The notes below the pieces were generated by a model that saw only the letters and a program-made list of their open reading frames with translations, was not told the origin of the DNA and did not search any database. A stretch of 64,000 bases of DNA from Bog-473 sp963777485 (GTDB lineage Bacteria > Actinomycetota > Acidimicrobiia > Acidimicrobiales > RAAP-2), in NCBI GenBank assembly GCA_963777485.1, contig CAVZQP010000003.1:186001-250000 (forward strand), read 5' to 3'. This document shows, one piece after another, positions 1 to 8,125 of this stretch (positions within the stretch are counted from its first letter, which is position 1; each line of letters begins with the position of its first letter). A program made the translations under genes and the position numbers.

Positions 1-128
1 GGCGTGAAGTCCTTCGGGTGGGAGAAGAGGATCCCCCAGCTGTCGCCGAGCCACTCGTGGAAGTTGATCGTCCCGTCCGTGGTGTCCGCCGTGAAATCGG
101 GGGCGGTATCCCCGAGTCGTACTGCCAT
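1..128 (-). CDS. Peroxiredoxin, 1-Cys (PRDX6-like) type, 3' end outside window
   Basis: Only the first 42 codons are inside the window. They begin MAVRLGDTAPDFTADTT and continue to SHPKDFTP. This is the N-terminus of AhpC/TSA thioredoxin-fold peroxiredoxins, and the SHPKDFTPVC context is typical of the 1-Cys PRDX6-like branch. The peroxidatic cysteine would lie just past the window edge. The enzyme reduces hydrogen peroxide and organic peroxides in the cytoplasm. The start is the ATG at 126-128, preceded by a strong AGGAGG ribosome binding site. It is divergent from the enoyl-CoA hydratase gene, so 129-305 should hold promoters for both. Confidence 0.9.
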   Translation of the reverse strand, partial: MAVRLGDTAPDFTADTTDGTINFHEWLGDSWGILFSHPKDFT

Positions 129-305
129 TTCTCCTCCTGAGGTCGTGTCGCTCGGTACGTGAGGGCTGCACCTTACCGGGATCTCTGGCAATTGTCGACA
201 CGTTTGGTCATATTTTGCTCCGCCCGGCCCCGCCGGCAAAAACCGCCCCTCACCTGGGGGTCGGCCCGGTGCCGATGTGCGGAGACACCCCCGCCCCATG
301 CGAGA

Positions 306-1145
306 ATGCCAACCGTGAGCGCACAACCCGCCGCAGTCGCCCCCGATGCCGGGTCCACCTACCGCCCCTACAAGAGCGACACCCTGCGCATCGAGCGGGA
401 CGGCCCGGTCACCGTGGTCACCATCGACCGGCCCGAACGCCGCAATGCGGTCGACAGCGTCTGCGCCGACCAGCTCCGGGAGACCTTCCTCGCCTTCGAC
501 GCCGACGATGCCCAGTCCGTCGCCGTCCTCACCGGCGCGGCGCGCACCTTCTGCGCCGGGGCCGATCTCAAGGGGATCGCCGAGGGCGACCGCCGCCCGA
601 TCCCCGACGACGGCCCCGGGCCGATGGGGCCGACCCGCCTCACGCTCTCCAAACCCGTGATCGCGGCGGTCGAGGGCTACGCCGTGGCTGGCGGTATCGA
701 GCTCGCCCTCTGGTGCGACCTCCGCGTCGCCGCCGAGGACGCCATCTTCGGTGTGTTCTGCCGGCGCTTCGGGGTCCCGCTCTGTGACCTCGGCACGGTG
801 CGCCTGCCGCGCCTCATCGGCCACAGTCGCGCCATGGACCTGATCCTGACCGGCCGCGCCGTCGTGGCCCCCGAGGCGCTCGCCTTGGGCCTCGTCAACC
901 GGGTCGTGGCACCCGGCGAGGCCCGCACCGCCGCGGTCGCCCTCGCCCACCAGCTGGCCGCACTCCCCCAGTTCTGCCTGCGCTCGGACCGGATGTCCGC
1001 CCTCGAGCAATGGGGCATGACCGAAGATGAGGCGGCGCTCAACGAGGCACGCCGCGGGCGTGAGGTCATCAGCAGCGGCGAGACGTTGGCCGGAGCGGCC
1101 CGCTTTGCGGGAGGAGAGGGACGAGGTGGCGCTGCGATCGACTGA
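306..1145 (+). CDS. Enoyl-CoA hydratase/isomerase (crotonase) family protein
   Basis: The protein is about 279 residues, the usual size for the crotonase fold. It shows the N-terminal strand VTVVTIDRPERRNAVD, the first oxyanion-hole segment (FCAGADLKGI) and the second (VAGGIELALWCDLRVAAEDA). The family hydrates 2-enoyl-CoA or isomerises and hydrolyses related acyl-CoAs. The acidic position equivalent to the second catalytic glutamate falls in FGVPLCDLGTVRL, where an Asp replaces the usual Glu, so activity may be isomerase- or hydrolase-like. The frame is open from 159, but similarity begins near the ATG at 306; a GTG at 315 is also possible. The 3' end overlaps the next gene by 20 bases, so the two are probably cotranscribed. 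Confidence 0.88.
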   Translation: MPTVSAQPAAVAPDAGSTYRPYKSDTLRIERDGPVTVVTIDRPERRNAVDSVCADQLRETFLAFDADDAQSVAVLTGAARTFCAGADLKGIAEGDRRPIPDDGPGPMGPTRLTLSKPVIAAVEGYAVAGGIELALWCDLRVAAEDAIFGVFCRRFGVPLCDLGTVRLPRLIGHSRAMDLILTGRAVVAPEALALGLVNRVVAPGEARTAAVALAHQLAALPQFCLRSDRMSALEQWGMTEDEAALNEARRGREVISSGETLAGAARFAGGEGRGGAAID

Positions 1146-1875
1146 CCGCGGCGACGGTGGACCGACCCCGTCACAACGTCCCACCGTCGCCGCGTTCGAC
1201 TTCGACGGCACGCTGACCAATGCGGGCAGCGTGTTCCCGTTCCTCGTGAGCGTGCGCGGCCTCATCCCGGTTCTGCGCGCGTTGCTCGCGCTCTCCCCCG
1301 GTCTCATCCACGCCGCCATCGTGGGCGGAACGACCGCCGACGAGGTCAAACAAAAGCTCTTCACCCGCCTTCTCGCCGGCATGCCCGCTGATGAGCTGAA
1401 CCGCCGCGCCGCGGCATTCGCACAACGTCACCTCCAGCGTCACCTCCGCGAGGACATGCGTCGGCGCCTCGAGTGGCACCGCAACCAAGGCCACTACACG
1501 GTGATCGTGTCCGCATCGCCCGAGTGTTACGTCAGCCCGGCCGGCAGCGAGCTCGGTGTCGACGGCGTCGTGGCGACACGGTTGGCAGTCGGCGGTGGTG
1601 GCCTGCTCAGCGGCGGGTACGAAGGCAAGAACTGTCGAGGCTCCGAGAAGTACTCCCGCCTGGTCGGCCACCTGCGTGCGGTGGGTCCGGCCCCCGGTCC
1701 TTCGGGCGAGCAGCCGATCCTGTGGGCTTACGGCAACAGCCGCGGCGACCTTCGCCTTCTCGAAGCGGCTGACCACGGCGTCGACGTCGGACGGCTCGGG
1801 CGCTTCGGCCGGCTCCGGCGCTTCCCCCGCCTGTCGGACGTCACCGGCGGCGTCCGCGACACCCGTCCCTCCTAA
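1126..1875 (+). CDS. HAD-superfamily hydrolase, subfamily IB (SerB-like)
   Basis: The protein is about 249 residues from a GTG at 1126, which has a GGGAGGAGAGGG ribosome binding site just upstream. The frame stays open upstream but there overlaps the hydratase gene. HAD motif I is clear (AAFDFDGTLT), motif II is IVSASPE and motif IV is YGNSRGDLRLLEAAD. Subfamily IB contains phosphoserine phosphatase and lysophospholipid or phosphoglycerol phosphatases; the substrate here is unknown. The last 25 or so residues are Arg- and Gly-rich (GRLGRFGRLRRF) and look like an unconserved tail. Overlap with the enoyl-CoA hydratase suggests translational coupling. Confidence 0.85.
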   Translation: MALRSTDRGDGGPTPSQRPTVAAFDFDGTLTNAGSVFPFLVSVRGLIPVLRALLALSPGLIHAAIVGGTTADEVKQKLFTRLLAGMPADELNRRAAAFAQRHLQRHLREDMRRRLEWHRNQGHYTVIVSASPECYVSPAGSELGVDGVVATRLAVGGGGLLSGGYEGKNCRGSEKYSRLVGHLRAVGPAPGPSGEQPILWAYGNSRGDLRLLEAADHGVDVGRLGRFGRLRRFPRLSDVTGGVRDTRPS

Positions 1876-2436
1876 TCAGCTCCAGATAACGCGGGCTCGT
1901 TCGGCCACGGCTCGGATAGCGGCCCCTTCCACCACGGCCCGGAACTCGCCCGTGCCGGGCGGTGGCGGGGCGACGAAGATCTCCACTGGTCCGTCTGGTG
2001 GCAAGGGAAACACCCAGGCACTGAATCGCCAACTGCCGCCTCCCCCGCTCCCTCCACCATGACGCACAATCGGCGTGGTCGGCACGCCGTGTTCATCCTT
2101 CGGAAGCTCGAAGAGCCCGTGAATGCGGCCACGTCCGCCGACTCGGCCATCGGAGAATCGGACACCGACGCGCATCATGCCGATCGGTCGCTGGATCCTC
2201 GACAGAAGCTCATCCTGATGATGAGGATTGAGTTGCAGTGTCACGTTGATCCGGAACCCGTTCGGAAATACATCCAACGTTGGGATCCACCAGACAGCGT
2301 TGTCACCTTCGTGAAGCAGTGCATCGATCGCGAGGGTTGCCGGCATCGTGCCCTCGGACGGCCGATCCCACGTAGGCGGAGCCCAGACACGCGCCGACTG
2401 CGGCGGCGGGGATGGGAGAGGCTCGAAGAAGCTCAC
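1876..2436 (-). CDS. Hypothetical protein
   Basis: A 186-residue protein I do not recognise. The N-terminus is Pro-rich, and the middle (WWIPTLDVFPNGFRINVTLQL) looks like alternating beta strands. A GGGSGGGGSW linker separates this from a final strand-rich part ending in VAERARVIW. No signal peptide or membrane segment is visible. Codon positions are GC-biased as in the neighbours, which supports real coding. The stop abuts the stop of the HAD gene (convergent). The first ATG is only 4 bases from an inverted repeat at 2440-2466 that lies in its promoter region. Confidence 0.6.
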   Translation of the reverse strand: MSFFEPLPSPPPQSARVWAPPTWDRPSEGTMPATLAIDALLHEGDNAVWWIPTLDVFPNGFRINVTLQLNPHHQDELLSRIQRPIGMMRVGVRFSDGRVGGRGRIHGLFELPKDEHGVPTTPIVRHGGGSGGGGSWRFSAWVFPLPPDGPVEIFVAPPPPGTGEFRAVVEGAAIRAVAERARVIWS

Positions 2437-2439
2437 TTG

Positions 2440-2466
2440 TCGAACAGGTTATTTCTCTCTGTTCGA
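2440..2466. promoter_or_regulatory. Inverted repeat, possible operator
   Basis: Perfect 8-base arms TCGAACAG and CTGTTCGA are separated by 11 bases. The arm centres are 19 bases apart, close to two helical turns, which suits a dimeric regulator. The site sits directly upstream of the minus-strand gene ending at 2436. The arms contain the half-site of the actinobacterial SOS box, but the spacing is not that of LexA sites, which have 4 bases between TCGAAC and GTTCGA. Confidence 0.4.
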
Positions 2467-2495
2467 ATCTCAGTCAAAGCCGGCTCGTCGCTGCA

Positions 2496-2717
2496 CTACG
2501 AAACGTAGAGAGTCCCGTCCCGCTCGATGACGGCGCCTCGCCGAAGCGGCGCAACGGCCGTGATCGCCTTTTCCACGGCACCGAAGCCGGGGATCTTGGC
2601 GAAGATCCCCGGCGGACCTCGAACCATCTTGCCGGTGTGCATGTCGTACTTCGCCTGATGCCACGGGCACACGAGGCATCCGTCCTCGTCGATCGAGCCT
2701 CCGCCCAGGAGCGGCAA
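2496..2717 (-). pseudogene. Truncated Rieske [2Fe-2S] protein
   Basis: The remaining 73 codons carry the second half of a Rieske cluster-binding domain: GCLVCPWHQAKYDMHTGKMV (second C-x2-H ligand pair) and the C-terminal strands ending GTLYVS. The first ligand pair (C-x-H) should lie about 17 residues before CPWH. It is absent: the frame upstream of 2717 does not encode it, and the neighbouring frame (GLNFAAPGRR) does not either. Without it no cluster can form. I read this as a 5'-truncated remnant of a small Rieske ferredoxin or of an oxygenase domain. The upstream sequence runs straight into the end of the ankyrin gene. Confidence 0.65.
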
Positions 2718-2768
2718 AGTTCAATCCTCGCTGCCGGGTCGGAGCAGGGACTCCGCTATCGCCACGTC

Positions 2769-3536
2769 TCAATTCGGCTCGGTCGTTACGTCGGATGACT
2801 TCGTAGCGCCGTGCTCTCGCAGCCAGGTCACGAGTGACTCACGGCCAGTGTCTTGAGAGTCCGCTGCGTCCAAGGGTGTGCCGCCGCCCCACGAAGGAGT
2901 GCCGTTGATATCGGCACCGAGACTCAACAGGAGTTCAGCCATCCGTCGCTGGCCGCCATGACAGGCCCCCCAGAAAGCGTCCGCGAGCTCCTGCGGCGAA
3001 GGAGGATCTGTTTCCAGCAATTCCTCGATTCGTGCCTTGATGCCCAAGGCCGCCGCTTGCCCCAGGTCAACGCTCGCTCCGCGTTCCACCAAGAGACGGG
3101 CGACTTGCCAACAGCCGTAGCCCACGGCGTCATCGAGCGGTGTGCCTCCTCCGAGGGATGCGCCAGTCGCCTCGATGTTTGCACCCCCATCGATCAGAGC
3201 TCTGGCCACCTCGACGTCGTCGCTACTGGCCGCCCAATGCAATGGCGTCTCAGCGTGCCAGCTCCCCTCGACGGCGACGTTGGGATCGGCGCCTAAACCG
3301 ATAAGGATCGAAACGATCTCTGGCCCTTTCGGGAAGTAACCGGGCCAATCCGTCACAGCGTGGAGAGGGGTGCCGGAACCACCCTTGTCATCCACAATGC
3401 GGGCGCGGGAGAGGTCTGGGTTCTCCGCAACCAAGTCTCTTACCCGTGTGACTTCGCCGGCGTGTATTGCGTCCACCAGCGCCCGGGCAAGTGGTCCGTC
3501 TTTCGGAAGCCTCAGCGCCACAAAAGACGGTATCAA
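2769..3536 (-). CDS. Ankyrin-repeat protein
   Basis: A protein of about 255 residues with five or so ankyrin repeats. Recognisable helix-turn units include GSGTPLHAVTDW, AETPLHWAASSDDVEVARAL, GGTPLDDAVGYGCWQVARLL, RRMAELLLSLGADINGT and GGTPLDAADSQD. The repeats form a protein-binding surface, so no enzymatic role is implied. There is no signal peptide. The first available start is a TTG at 3534-3536 without an obvious ribosome binding site, so the true N-terminus is unsure and may have been lost. The gene lies between the truncated Rieske gene and an SRPBCC gene, all on the minus strand. Confidence 0.75.
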   Translation of the reverse strand: MIPSFVALRLPKDGPLARALVDAIHAGEVTRVRDLVAENPDLSRARIVDDKGGSGTPLHAVTDWPGYFPKGPEIVSILIGLGADPNVAVEGSWHAETPLHWAASSDDVEVARALIDGGANIEATGASLGGGTPLDDAVGYGCWQVARLLVERGASVDLGQAAALGIKARIEELLETDPPSPQELADAFWGACHGGQRRMAELLLSLGADINGTPSWGGGTPLDAADSQDTGRESLVTWLREHGATKSSDVTTEPN

Positions 3537-3610
3537 GGTATCCAGTACGCCTGATCTGTGACCGTACGGGATGACTTGAGCGACTCCTCTCGGCAGCTCA
3601 GCGTCTCACG

Positions 3611-4087
3611 TCACAAACCCTTCTTGACCGTTCGTTCCAAGATGCCGAGCGTCGCCCGCAGGGCTGCCTCCGGCACGATTGGGAAGCGGTCCTTGATGTC
3701 GTCGCCGATCTTCGACCAGTCGTAGTACGACGTCACCTCGGTGACTCCATTTTCGCGAGCATTCAGGCGATACCCATAGAAGTGCGGATAGGGAATGTCG
3801 GGCCCGAGATTCCATGCGATCTCTTTATCGCGTTCAAAACGGATGATGTGCACAGTCACGTCGTACTTGCCCATCGGAAAGTCGTTGAGCGACTCCCGGT
3901 CCATATGGATGACGAACGTATCCCCAACCTTCTCCGCTGGTTCACCGGTGAAGTCCTGCAGCATTCCCGATGCATCGATAGCCACATGACCTGCCGGACT
4001 TCTCACGATGTCGAAAATCGCGGCCGGTGGCGCAGGGATGGCCCGGGTCACCTCGAGCCGGTCGGGTAGGTAGACGGTATCGGGCAT
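3611..4087 (-). CDS. SRPBCC (START-like) family protein
   Basis: A protein of 158 residues from an ATG at 4085-4087 with a GAGGAGTT ribosome binding site. It begins MPDTVYLPDRLEVTRAIPAP, followed by AIFDIVRSPAGHVAID. This is the opening strand and first helices of the SRPBCC fold (polyketide cyclase/dehydrase and lipid-transport-like proteins). Strands VTVHIIRFERDKEIAW and GVTEVTSYYDWSKI complete the hydrophobic cavity, and a C-terminal helix ends ILERTVKKGL. The family binds hydrophobic small molecules; the ligand cannot be told. It lies 294 bases downstream of a SnoaL-like gene on the same strand. Confidence 0.8.
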   Translation of the reverse strand: MPDTVYLPDRLEVTRAIPAPPAAIFDIVRSPAGHVAIDASGMLQDFTGEPAEKVGDTFVIHMDRESLNDFPMGKYDVTVHIIRFERDKEIAWNLGPDIPYPHFYGYRLNARENGVTEVTSYYDWSKIGDDIKDRFPIVPEAALRATLGILERTVKKGL

Positions 4088-4381
4088 GTCAACTCCTCGC
4101 GGCTGCGGACTCGGCCAATCGGCCAAGCTCCGACGACTTCCGTTTTCACAGCATCGCGCGGCGAGACTCTGTCGTGTTGGTGCAGAACGACGATCGTGAG
4201 CGAGCCTTGAGTCAAGGATCTCAATCCTGGGGTTGCCCATGAGGCTGATGAGGGCGGTGAAGGTGTCCCAGATCGATACTGCCGGGTCGGGGCGAGGGTG
4301 TCGGGATCTCGTATCCGGCGTCCCATGCAACACTTTGTGGGTCGCGCAGTTAAAGGGACAGCCCTTCGAATTCCCGGTAGG
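4088..4381. other. Intergenic, no gene seen
   Basis: Between the SRPBCC and SnoaL-like genes. Minus-strand frames stay open across part of it, but the codon bias is poor and no family is recognisable. It presumably holds the promoter of the SRPBCC gene. I see no strong hairpin here. Confidence 0.4.
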
Positions 4382-4795
4382 TCAGCCGGTCTCCGGCGGA
4401 CGAATGTCGGTATGTAATCGCGTGAGTTTGGACGACGTGATCTTCCAGTCGTCAGCTACCTTTGCGTACGTCTCGTGGTAGTGCCCGTAGCCGGTCAGCC
4501 GTGTGCCATCGGGCCAGATCACGATGTCGTTCAGGGCCCAAATCCCGGTCGCCGTCGTCGGTGAGGTGAGCTCGATCTCCGGCATATGACCCTGGTGCAC
4601 TGTCACCGCACCACTCAACACCTCTTGCAGGAACGTCATGAACTCGTCCGCACCGGTGACCACGCTCCCTCCCGCCTCGCTGGTGTCGAGCACGACGTCG
4701 TCGGAGAACACCTCGCGCATCGCTGCCCAGTCTTTCGTGTCCATTGTGCGGAAGTACCGGGCCTTCAACTGCCGGATCGCCTCGATGTCGTCCAT
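4382..4795 (-). CDS. SnoaL-like / NTF2-fold protein
   Basis: A 137-residue protein starting MDDIEAIRQLKARYFRTMDT. This is the N-terminal helix typical of SnoaL_4 proteins (nuclear transport factor 2 fold), followed by WAAMREVFSDDVVLD. Later strands (TATGIWALNDIVIWPDG, YGHYHETYAKVADDWKI) form the curved sheet around the pocket. Such proteins act as small isomerases, dehydratases or aromatic hydroxylase partners, or simply bind ligands; the function here is unknown. The ATG at 4793-4795 was chosen because homology begins there. It lies 11 bases after the stop of the SpoIID gene on the same strand. Confidence 0.8.
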   Translation of the reverse strand: MDDIEAIRQLKARYFRTMDTKDWAAMREVFSDDVVLDTSEAGGSVVTGADEFMTFLQEVLSGAVTVHQGHMPEIELTSPTTATGIWALNDIVIWPDGTRLTGYGHYHETYAKVADDWKITSSKLTRLHTDIRPPETG

Positions 4796-4806
4796 GGCGA
4801 CGGCCC

Positions 4807-5578
4807 TTAGCCGGGGGTCACTGCCATGCCGACAGCGTGACCCGAATACCCGGGCACGGCAGTGGTGACGTCGCCGAACCAAGGCGCGTCGCCGTACGCG
4901 AAGACCTGGCCGCTGCCGTTCACAGCATCGAAGCCCTGCCCGCTGAAGTCTGGGATGAGCCCTGTCATCTGTCCCCGCATGGTGTTCAGTCCCGGCGAAA
5001 CCGGGCTCACGCCTAGTTGGGGCGCGTCGCCGAACGGATAGACGGTGCCATTGGCACCCAACACCCAATAGCCACCACCGTCAGGCGTGGGCGCGACACC
5101 GACCAACGCGGTGGCGGGAGGAGCACCGCCCAATGAGCCGAAGAAGCCTGCGTCACCGAACGCGAACACTCCACCGTCGGACGCGATGAGCCAATAGCCG
5201 CCGCCGTCATGGGTAGGCACCATGCCGATGACCGGCTTGTTGAGCCGCATGCTGCCGGTACTGCCGTGGAAGGGGGCGTCCCCATAGGCGAAGATCCCGC
5301 CGTCCGACGCCACCAGCCAGTAGCCGCCGCCATCTGGCGTCACCGCCATGCCGACCATCGGTTTGTTCAGAACAATGCTGCCGGTACTGCCCATGAACTG
5401 CGCGTCGCCGAAGCTGAAGACACCGCCGTCCGACGCGACCTCCCAGTACCCACCGGCGTCGTGCGTCGCCGCGATGCCGACGACAGGCTTGTTCAGTCGC
5501 ATGCCACCGGTGCTGCCGTGGAACTGCGCATTGCCGAAACTGAAGACGCCACCATCGGAGGCGTTGACCCAGTAACCC
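4807..5578 (-). repeat. Six tandem 42-residue propeller repeats (coding)
   Basis: The repeats begin GGYWVNASD, GGYWEVASD, GGYWLVASD, GGYWLIASD, GGYWVLGAN and QGFDAVNGS. Each continues with xVFxFGDAxFxGSxG and ends LNKPVVGMAxTxDG. The last two are degenerate. Six units suggest a closed six-bladed propeller. The same module, also six units, ends the gene at 11820-14191. Confidence 0.85.
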
Positions 5579-6906
5579 CCGACCCCGCCGCTGGACCCCC
5601 CGACCTGTGTGATGTTCGAGAGGTTCTCGAGCTGGGCCGGCGCGTAGTAGTGGTCCACGATCTGCGAATACGTGTAGTTGCCGTCGCCGTTGTCCTGCCC
5701 GATGGCGTAGCCCAGCGCACCCCATTGGCCCATACCAATCCCATGGCCCCAGCCTTGGCCTGTGATCGAAACACTGCTGCCGTTCTGGGAGTTGATGGTA
5801 AAGAGATTCGAGAGGAGGCCCACGTTCCCGGAAAACTCGGTGCCAGGCACCGTGACGCTACCGCCGGTTCCATAGATGGTTATCGAGATCATTCGTCCCG
5901 CGTAAGGAAAGTCGGCTGGGCGACCCGGATCCTCCATTGGGTTCGAAAAGCCTTCAAAACTACCGATCGATGGCCACGCCGCTTGGATGGTCCCGTAGGA
6001 AATCGATGTAGTCCAATTGTGGTTCGCATTACCTGAAACCGCGTCACCATCGTCGGGCACTGCCGTGAACGGCGATTCCCCGCTGGCAGTGCTCGCCGTG
6101 TAACCACCGGTCGATGAGGAGTACTCAGTGGTGGCAATCTGGCCGCCCGGCATCACCATGACCTGTCCCGCGGTGTCGTTGGCGGCAGCGATGCTCGTCG
6201 CGGTTTCGTACTCGACACCTCTGTACGTCTGGCAGTAGAGATCGCAGGTGTCGGCGTAGCCGCCGTAACCCCCGAGGTTTGCCAGGACGTAGGAGCGGAC
6301 AGCGATCGCCTGCGCCTCGAGCTCCTGGAAACCCCAAGGCATCTCTTGCGGACCGGATCCACCCAAGGTGCCCCAGTAGGAGGGTGACTCACCGGGAACG
6401 GTGTCGGCAACATATCGCTCGAGCGGCAGCGTGTTCACCGTTCGTGCTGCGCCACCGGAGTTGTAGGTCGCACTCAATGTGCCGTACACGGTGGGGCTGT
6501 AACTCGTCACGCACAGCGTGAGCAATCCACCGACGGGTGACGCCGTCAGGGGGCCACTCTGGTTCGCGGACACCTGGGTCCACGGACCATTACACCCAGA
6601 AGCGGTGTCGACATTCCACGTCCCACCTCCGCTCTGCTGGAAGCGGACCGCCTGTGCATTGGACACACCAGGGGCAGACACGCCCCCGCCAAAACCCTGC
6701 ACGATGACGTCGAGACCGTCGTTCTCCTGCATGTCGATGTTGACGTTGGTCGAGTCCGAAGGGAGGGACGCCGCCGCTGTCGGGGCCGGGCCGAACAGGG
6801 CGGCCGGCAACACAAAGGCGAACGAGACGACGAGTGCGCCGAGAACCGCCCGCGTAGAGCGCTGCCAGAATCCGGCGCGCGGGACAAAGGCTCGAGACGT
6901 CGGCAC
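4807..6906 (-). CDS. SpoIID/LytB domain protein with six-repeat C-terminal propeller
   Basis: A 699-residue secreted protein from a GTG at 6904-6906. Residues about 15-45 form a signal peptide (GALVVSFAFVLPAALF, Ala-rich cleavage region). Residues about 150-430 form a SpoIID/LytB domain, with ERYVADTVPGESPSYW, LEAQAIAVRSYVL, DLYCQTYRG and the conserved GWGHGIGMGQWGA. In spore formers SpoIID is a lytic transglycosylase acting on stem-less glycan; LytB-type proteins enhance amidases. Nothing here points to sporulation, so a role in peptidoglycan or surface-glycan remodelling is more likely. From residue 444 to the end are six 42-residue repeats of the form GGYWxVASDGGVFSFGDAxF. The gene diverges from a glycosyltransferase at the edge of the glycan region. 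Confidence 0.88.
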   Translation of the reverse strand: MPTSRAFVPRAGFWQRSTRAVLGALVVSFAFVLPAALFGPAPTAAASLPSDSTNVNIDMQENDGLDVIVQGFGGGVSAPGVSNAQAVRFQQSGGGTWNVDTASGCNGPWTQVSANQSGPLTASPVGGLLTLCVTSYSPTVYGTLSATYNSGGAARTVNTLPLERYVADTVPGESPSYWGTLGGSGPQEMPWGFQELEAQAIAVRSYVLANLGGYGGYADTCDLYCQTYRGVEYETATSIAAANDTAGQVMVMPGGQIATTEYSSSTGGYTASTASGESPFTAVPDDGDAVSGNANHNWTTSISYGTIQAAWPSIGSFEGFSNPMEDPGRPADFPYAGRMISITIYGTGGSVTVPGTEFSGNVGLLSNLFTINSQNGSSVSITGQGWGHGIGMGQWGALGYAIGQDNGDGNYTYSQIVDHYYAPAQLENLSNITQVGGSSGGVGGYWVNASDGGVFSFGNAQFHGSTGGMRLNKPVVGIAATHDAGGYWEVASDGGVFSFGDAQFMGSTGSIVLNKPMVGMAVTPDGGGYWLVASDGGIFAYGDAPFHGSTGSMRLNKPVIGMVPTHDGGGYWLIASDGGVFAFGDAGFFGSLGGAPPATALVGVAPTPDGGGYWVLGANGTVYPFGDAPQLGVSPVSPGLNTMRGQMTGLIPDFSGQGFDAVNGSGQVFAYGDAPWFGDVTTAVPGYSGHAVGMAVTPG

Positions 6907-6992
6907 GGTGCAACCAGGCTAGGGCGTCGAGCACCGCAAACGGGTGCATGGGCGCAATCGGGGTACCCGGTGCGCCGGTACACTGCTGCGCC

Positions 6993-8072
6993 GTGCGAGT
7001 CGACCAGGTTATTCCGTCGCTCGCTAGTCGCGACGCCATCGGCGTCAGCTCGCTGCACCTGCGCGACGGTTTGCGGGCGGCGGGCATCGACTCGGACATC
7101 TATTACGGCAGTTTCACGCCGGACGTCGAGCAGGAGGGACGCCCGGTGATCGAGCTGGGGCGGGCGATGCGTGGGCGGTGGCTCCTGTATCAAGCCTCGA
7201 TCGGGAGCCCGGTCTACGACATCCTCGCGGCACGATCCGAACCCAAGCTCGTCAACTACCACAACATCACCCCGGCGTCGCTGTTGCGCGACTGGGAACC
7301 CGCGGTGGCGTACGAGGCATCGCTCGGCCGCGAACAGCTGGCGCGTCTGGCGCCACAGAGCCGCTTCGCCGTGGCCGACTCGGGGTTCAACGAAAGTGAA
7401 CTGCTGGCGCTCGGATATTCGGGCACCGCCGTCGTGCCGCTGCTCATCGACATGCACTCGAAGAGCGACGCGCCCGATCCGGCCCTGACCGATCGACTGC
7501 GGCTTCGTAAGGAGCGTGAGGGCGGGGCGGACCTGTTGTACGTCGGAAAGATCTCGCCGCACAAGGCACCGCACGACCTGGTGAAGATGCTCGACGTCCT
7601 GCGCCGCGCCTACGACCCGGCGGCGCGGTTACATCTCATCGGATCTCCGCTGGGCGAGACGTACGAGCCGGCGCTGCGCGCGTTCATCGCCGAGCTCGGG
7701 TTGGAGGAGGCCGTGAACCTGCCGGGCTCGGTGTCCGGTGCCGAGCTCGAGGCGTACTTCCGGGCCGCCGACGTGTTCGTAATGGCCTCTGACCACGAGG
7801 GGTTCTGCGTGCCGCTGGCCGAAGCGATGGGCCACGGCGTGCCCATCGTCGCCTACGGCGTCGCGGCCGTGCCCGAGACTGTCGGCGACGCCGGGCTCGT
7901 GTTGCCGGACAAGTCCGCGCTGCCCTTCGCAGCGGCAGTGGGACGGGTGTTGGCGGACCCGCAGCTGCGGTCCCTGTTGGCGGCGGCGGGGCGGGGGCGA
8001 GCTGCCGGCTTCGACCTGGCTGCCTCGACGGACCGCTTCGTGTCGCTCGTCCGGGAGGCTGTCGGGGCGTAG
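6993..8072 (+). CDS. Glycosyltransferase family 4 protein
   Basis: A protein of 359 residues from a GTG at 6993; the frame opens earlier, but homology begins at VRVDQVIPSL. The N-terminal Rossmann domain shows SRDAIGVSSLHLRDGLRAAG and NYHNITPASLL. The C-terminal domain has the nucleotide-sugar motifs LLYVGKISPHKAPHDLV, ADVFVMASDHEGFCVPLAEA (the EX7E-type motif) and VPIVAYG. GT4 enzymes retain anomeric configuration and use UDP-, GDP- or ADP-sugars. It is the only plus-strand GT4 here and shares its N-terminal pattern with three minus-strand paralogues (8571, 9630, 16400). It diverges from the SpoIID gene. It likely adds a sugar to the exported glycan; donor and acceptor are unknown. Confidence 0.9.
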   Translation: MRVDQVIPSLASRDAIGVSSLHLRDGLRAAGIDSDIYYGSFTPDVEQEGRPVIELGRAMRGRWLLYQASIGSPVYDILAARSEPKLVNYHNITPASLLRDWEPAVAYEASLGREQLARLAPQSRFAVADSGFNESELLALGYSGTAVVPLLIDMHSKSDAPDPALTDRLRLRKEREGGADLLYVGKISPHKAPHDLVKMLDVLRRAYDPAARLHLIGSPLGETYEPALRAFIAELGLEEAVNLPGSVSGAELEAYFRAADVFVMASDHEGFCVPLAEAMGHGVPIVAYGVAAVPETVGDAGLVLPDKSALPFAAAVGRVLADPQLRSLLAAAGRGRAAGFDLAASTDRFVSLVREAVGA

Positions 8073-8125
8073 GGACGAGCGCGGCCGGAGTCGGGGTGAG
8101 CGAGGGCGGCGTTAGCGTTGGTGCA

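Noticed and set aside
159..305. Upstream start for the enoyl-CoA hydratase
   Set aside because: The extra 49 residues are Arg/Pro/Cys-rich without similarity to crotonases, and lie in the divergent promoter region.
2440..2466. LexA/SOS box
   Set aside because: Half-sites are 11 bases apart instead of 4, and the gene next to it is not a known SOS gene.
2430..2475. tRNA-like T-loop (GTTCGAATC)
   Set aside because: No acceptor, D or anticodon arm pairs around it; the sequence is one arm of an inverted repeat.
4807..6906. SpoIID as evidence of sporulation
   Set aside because: SpoIID/LytB domains are common in non-spore-forming actinobacteria, and no other sporulation gene is present.
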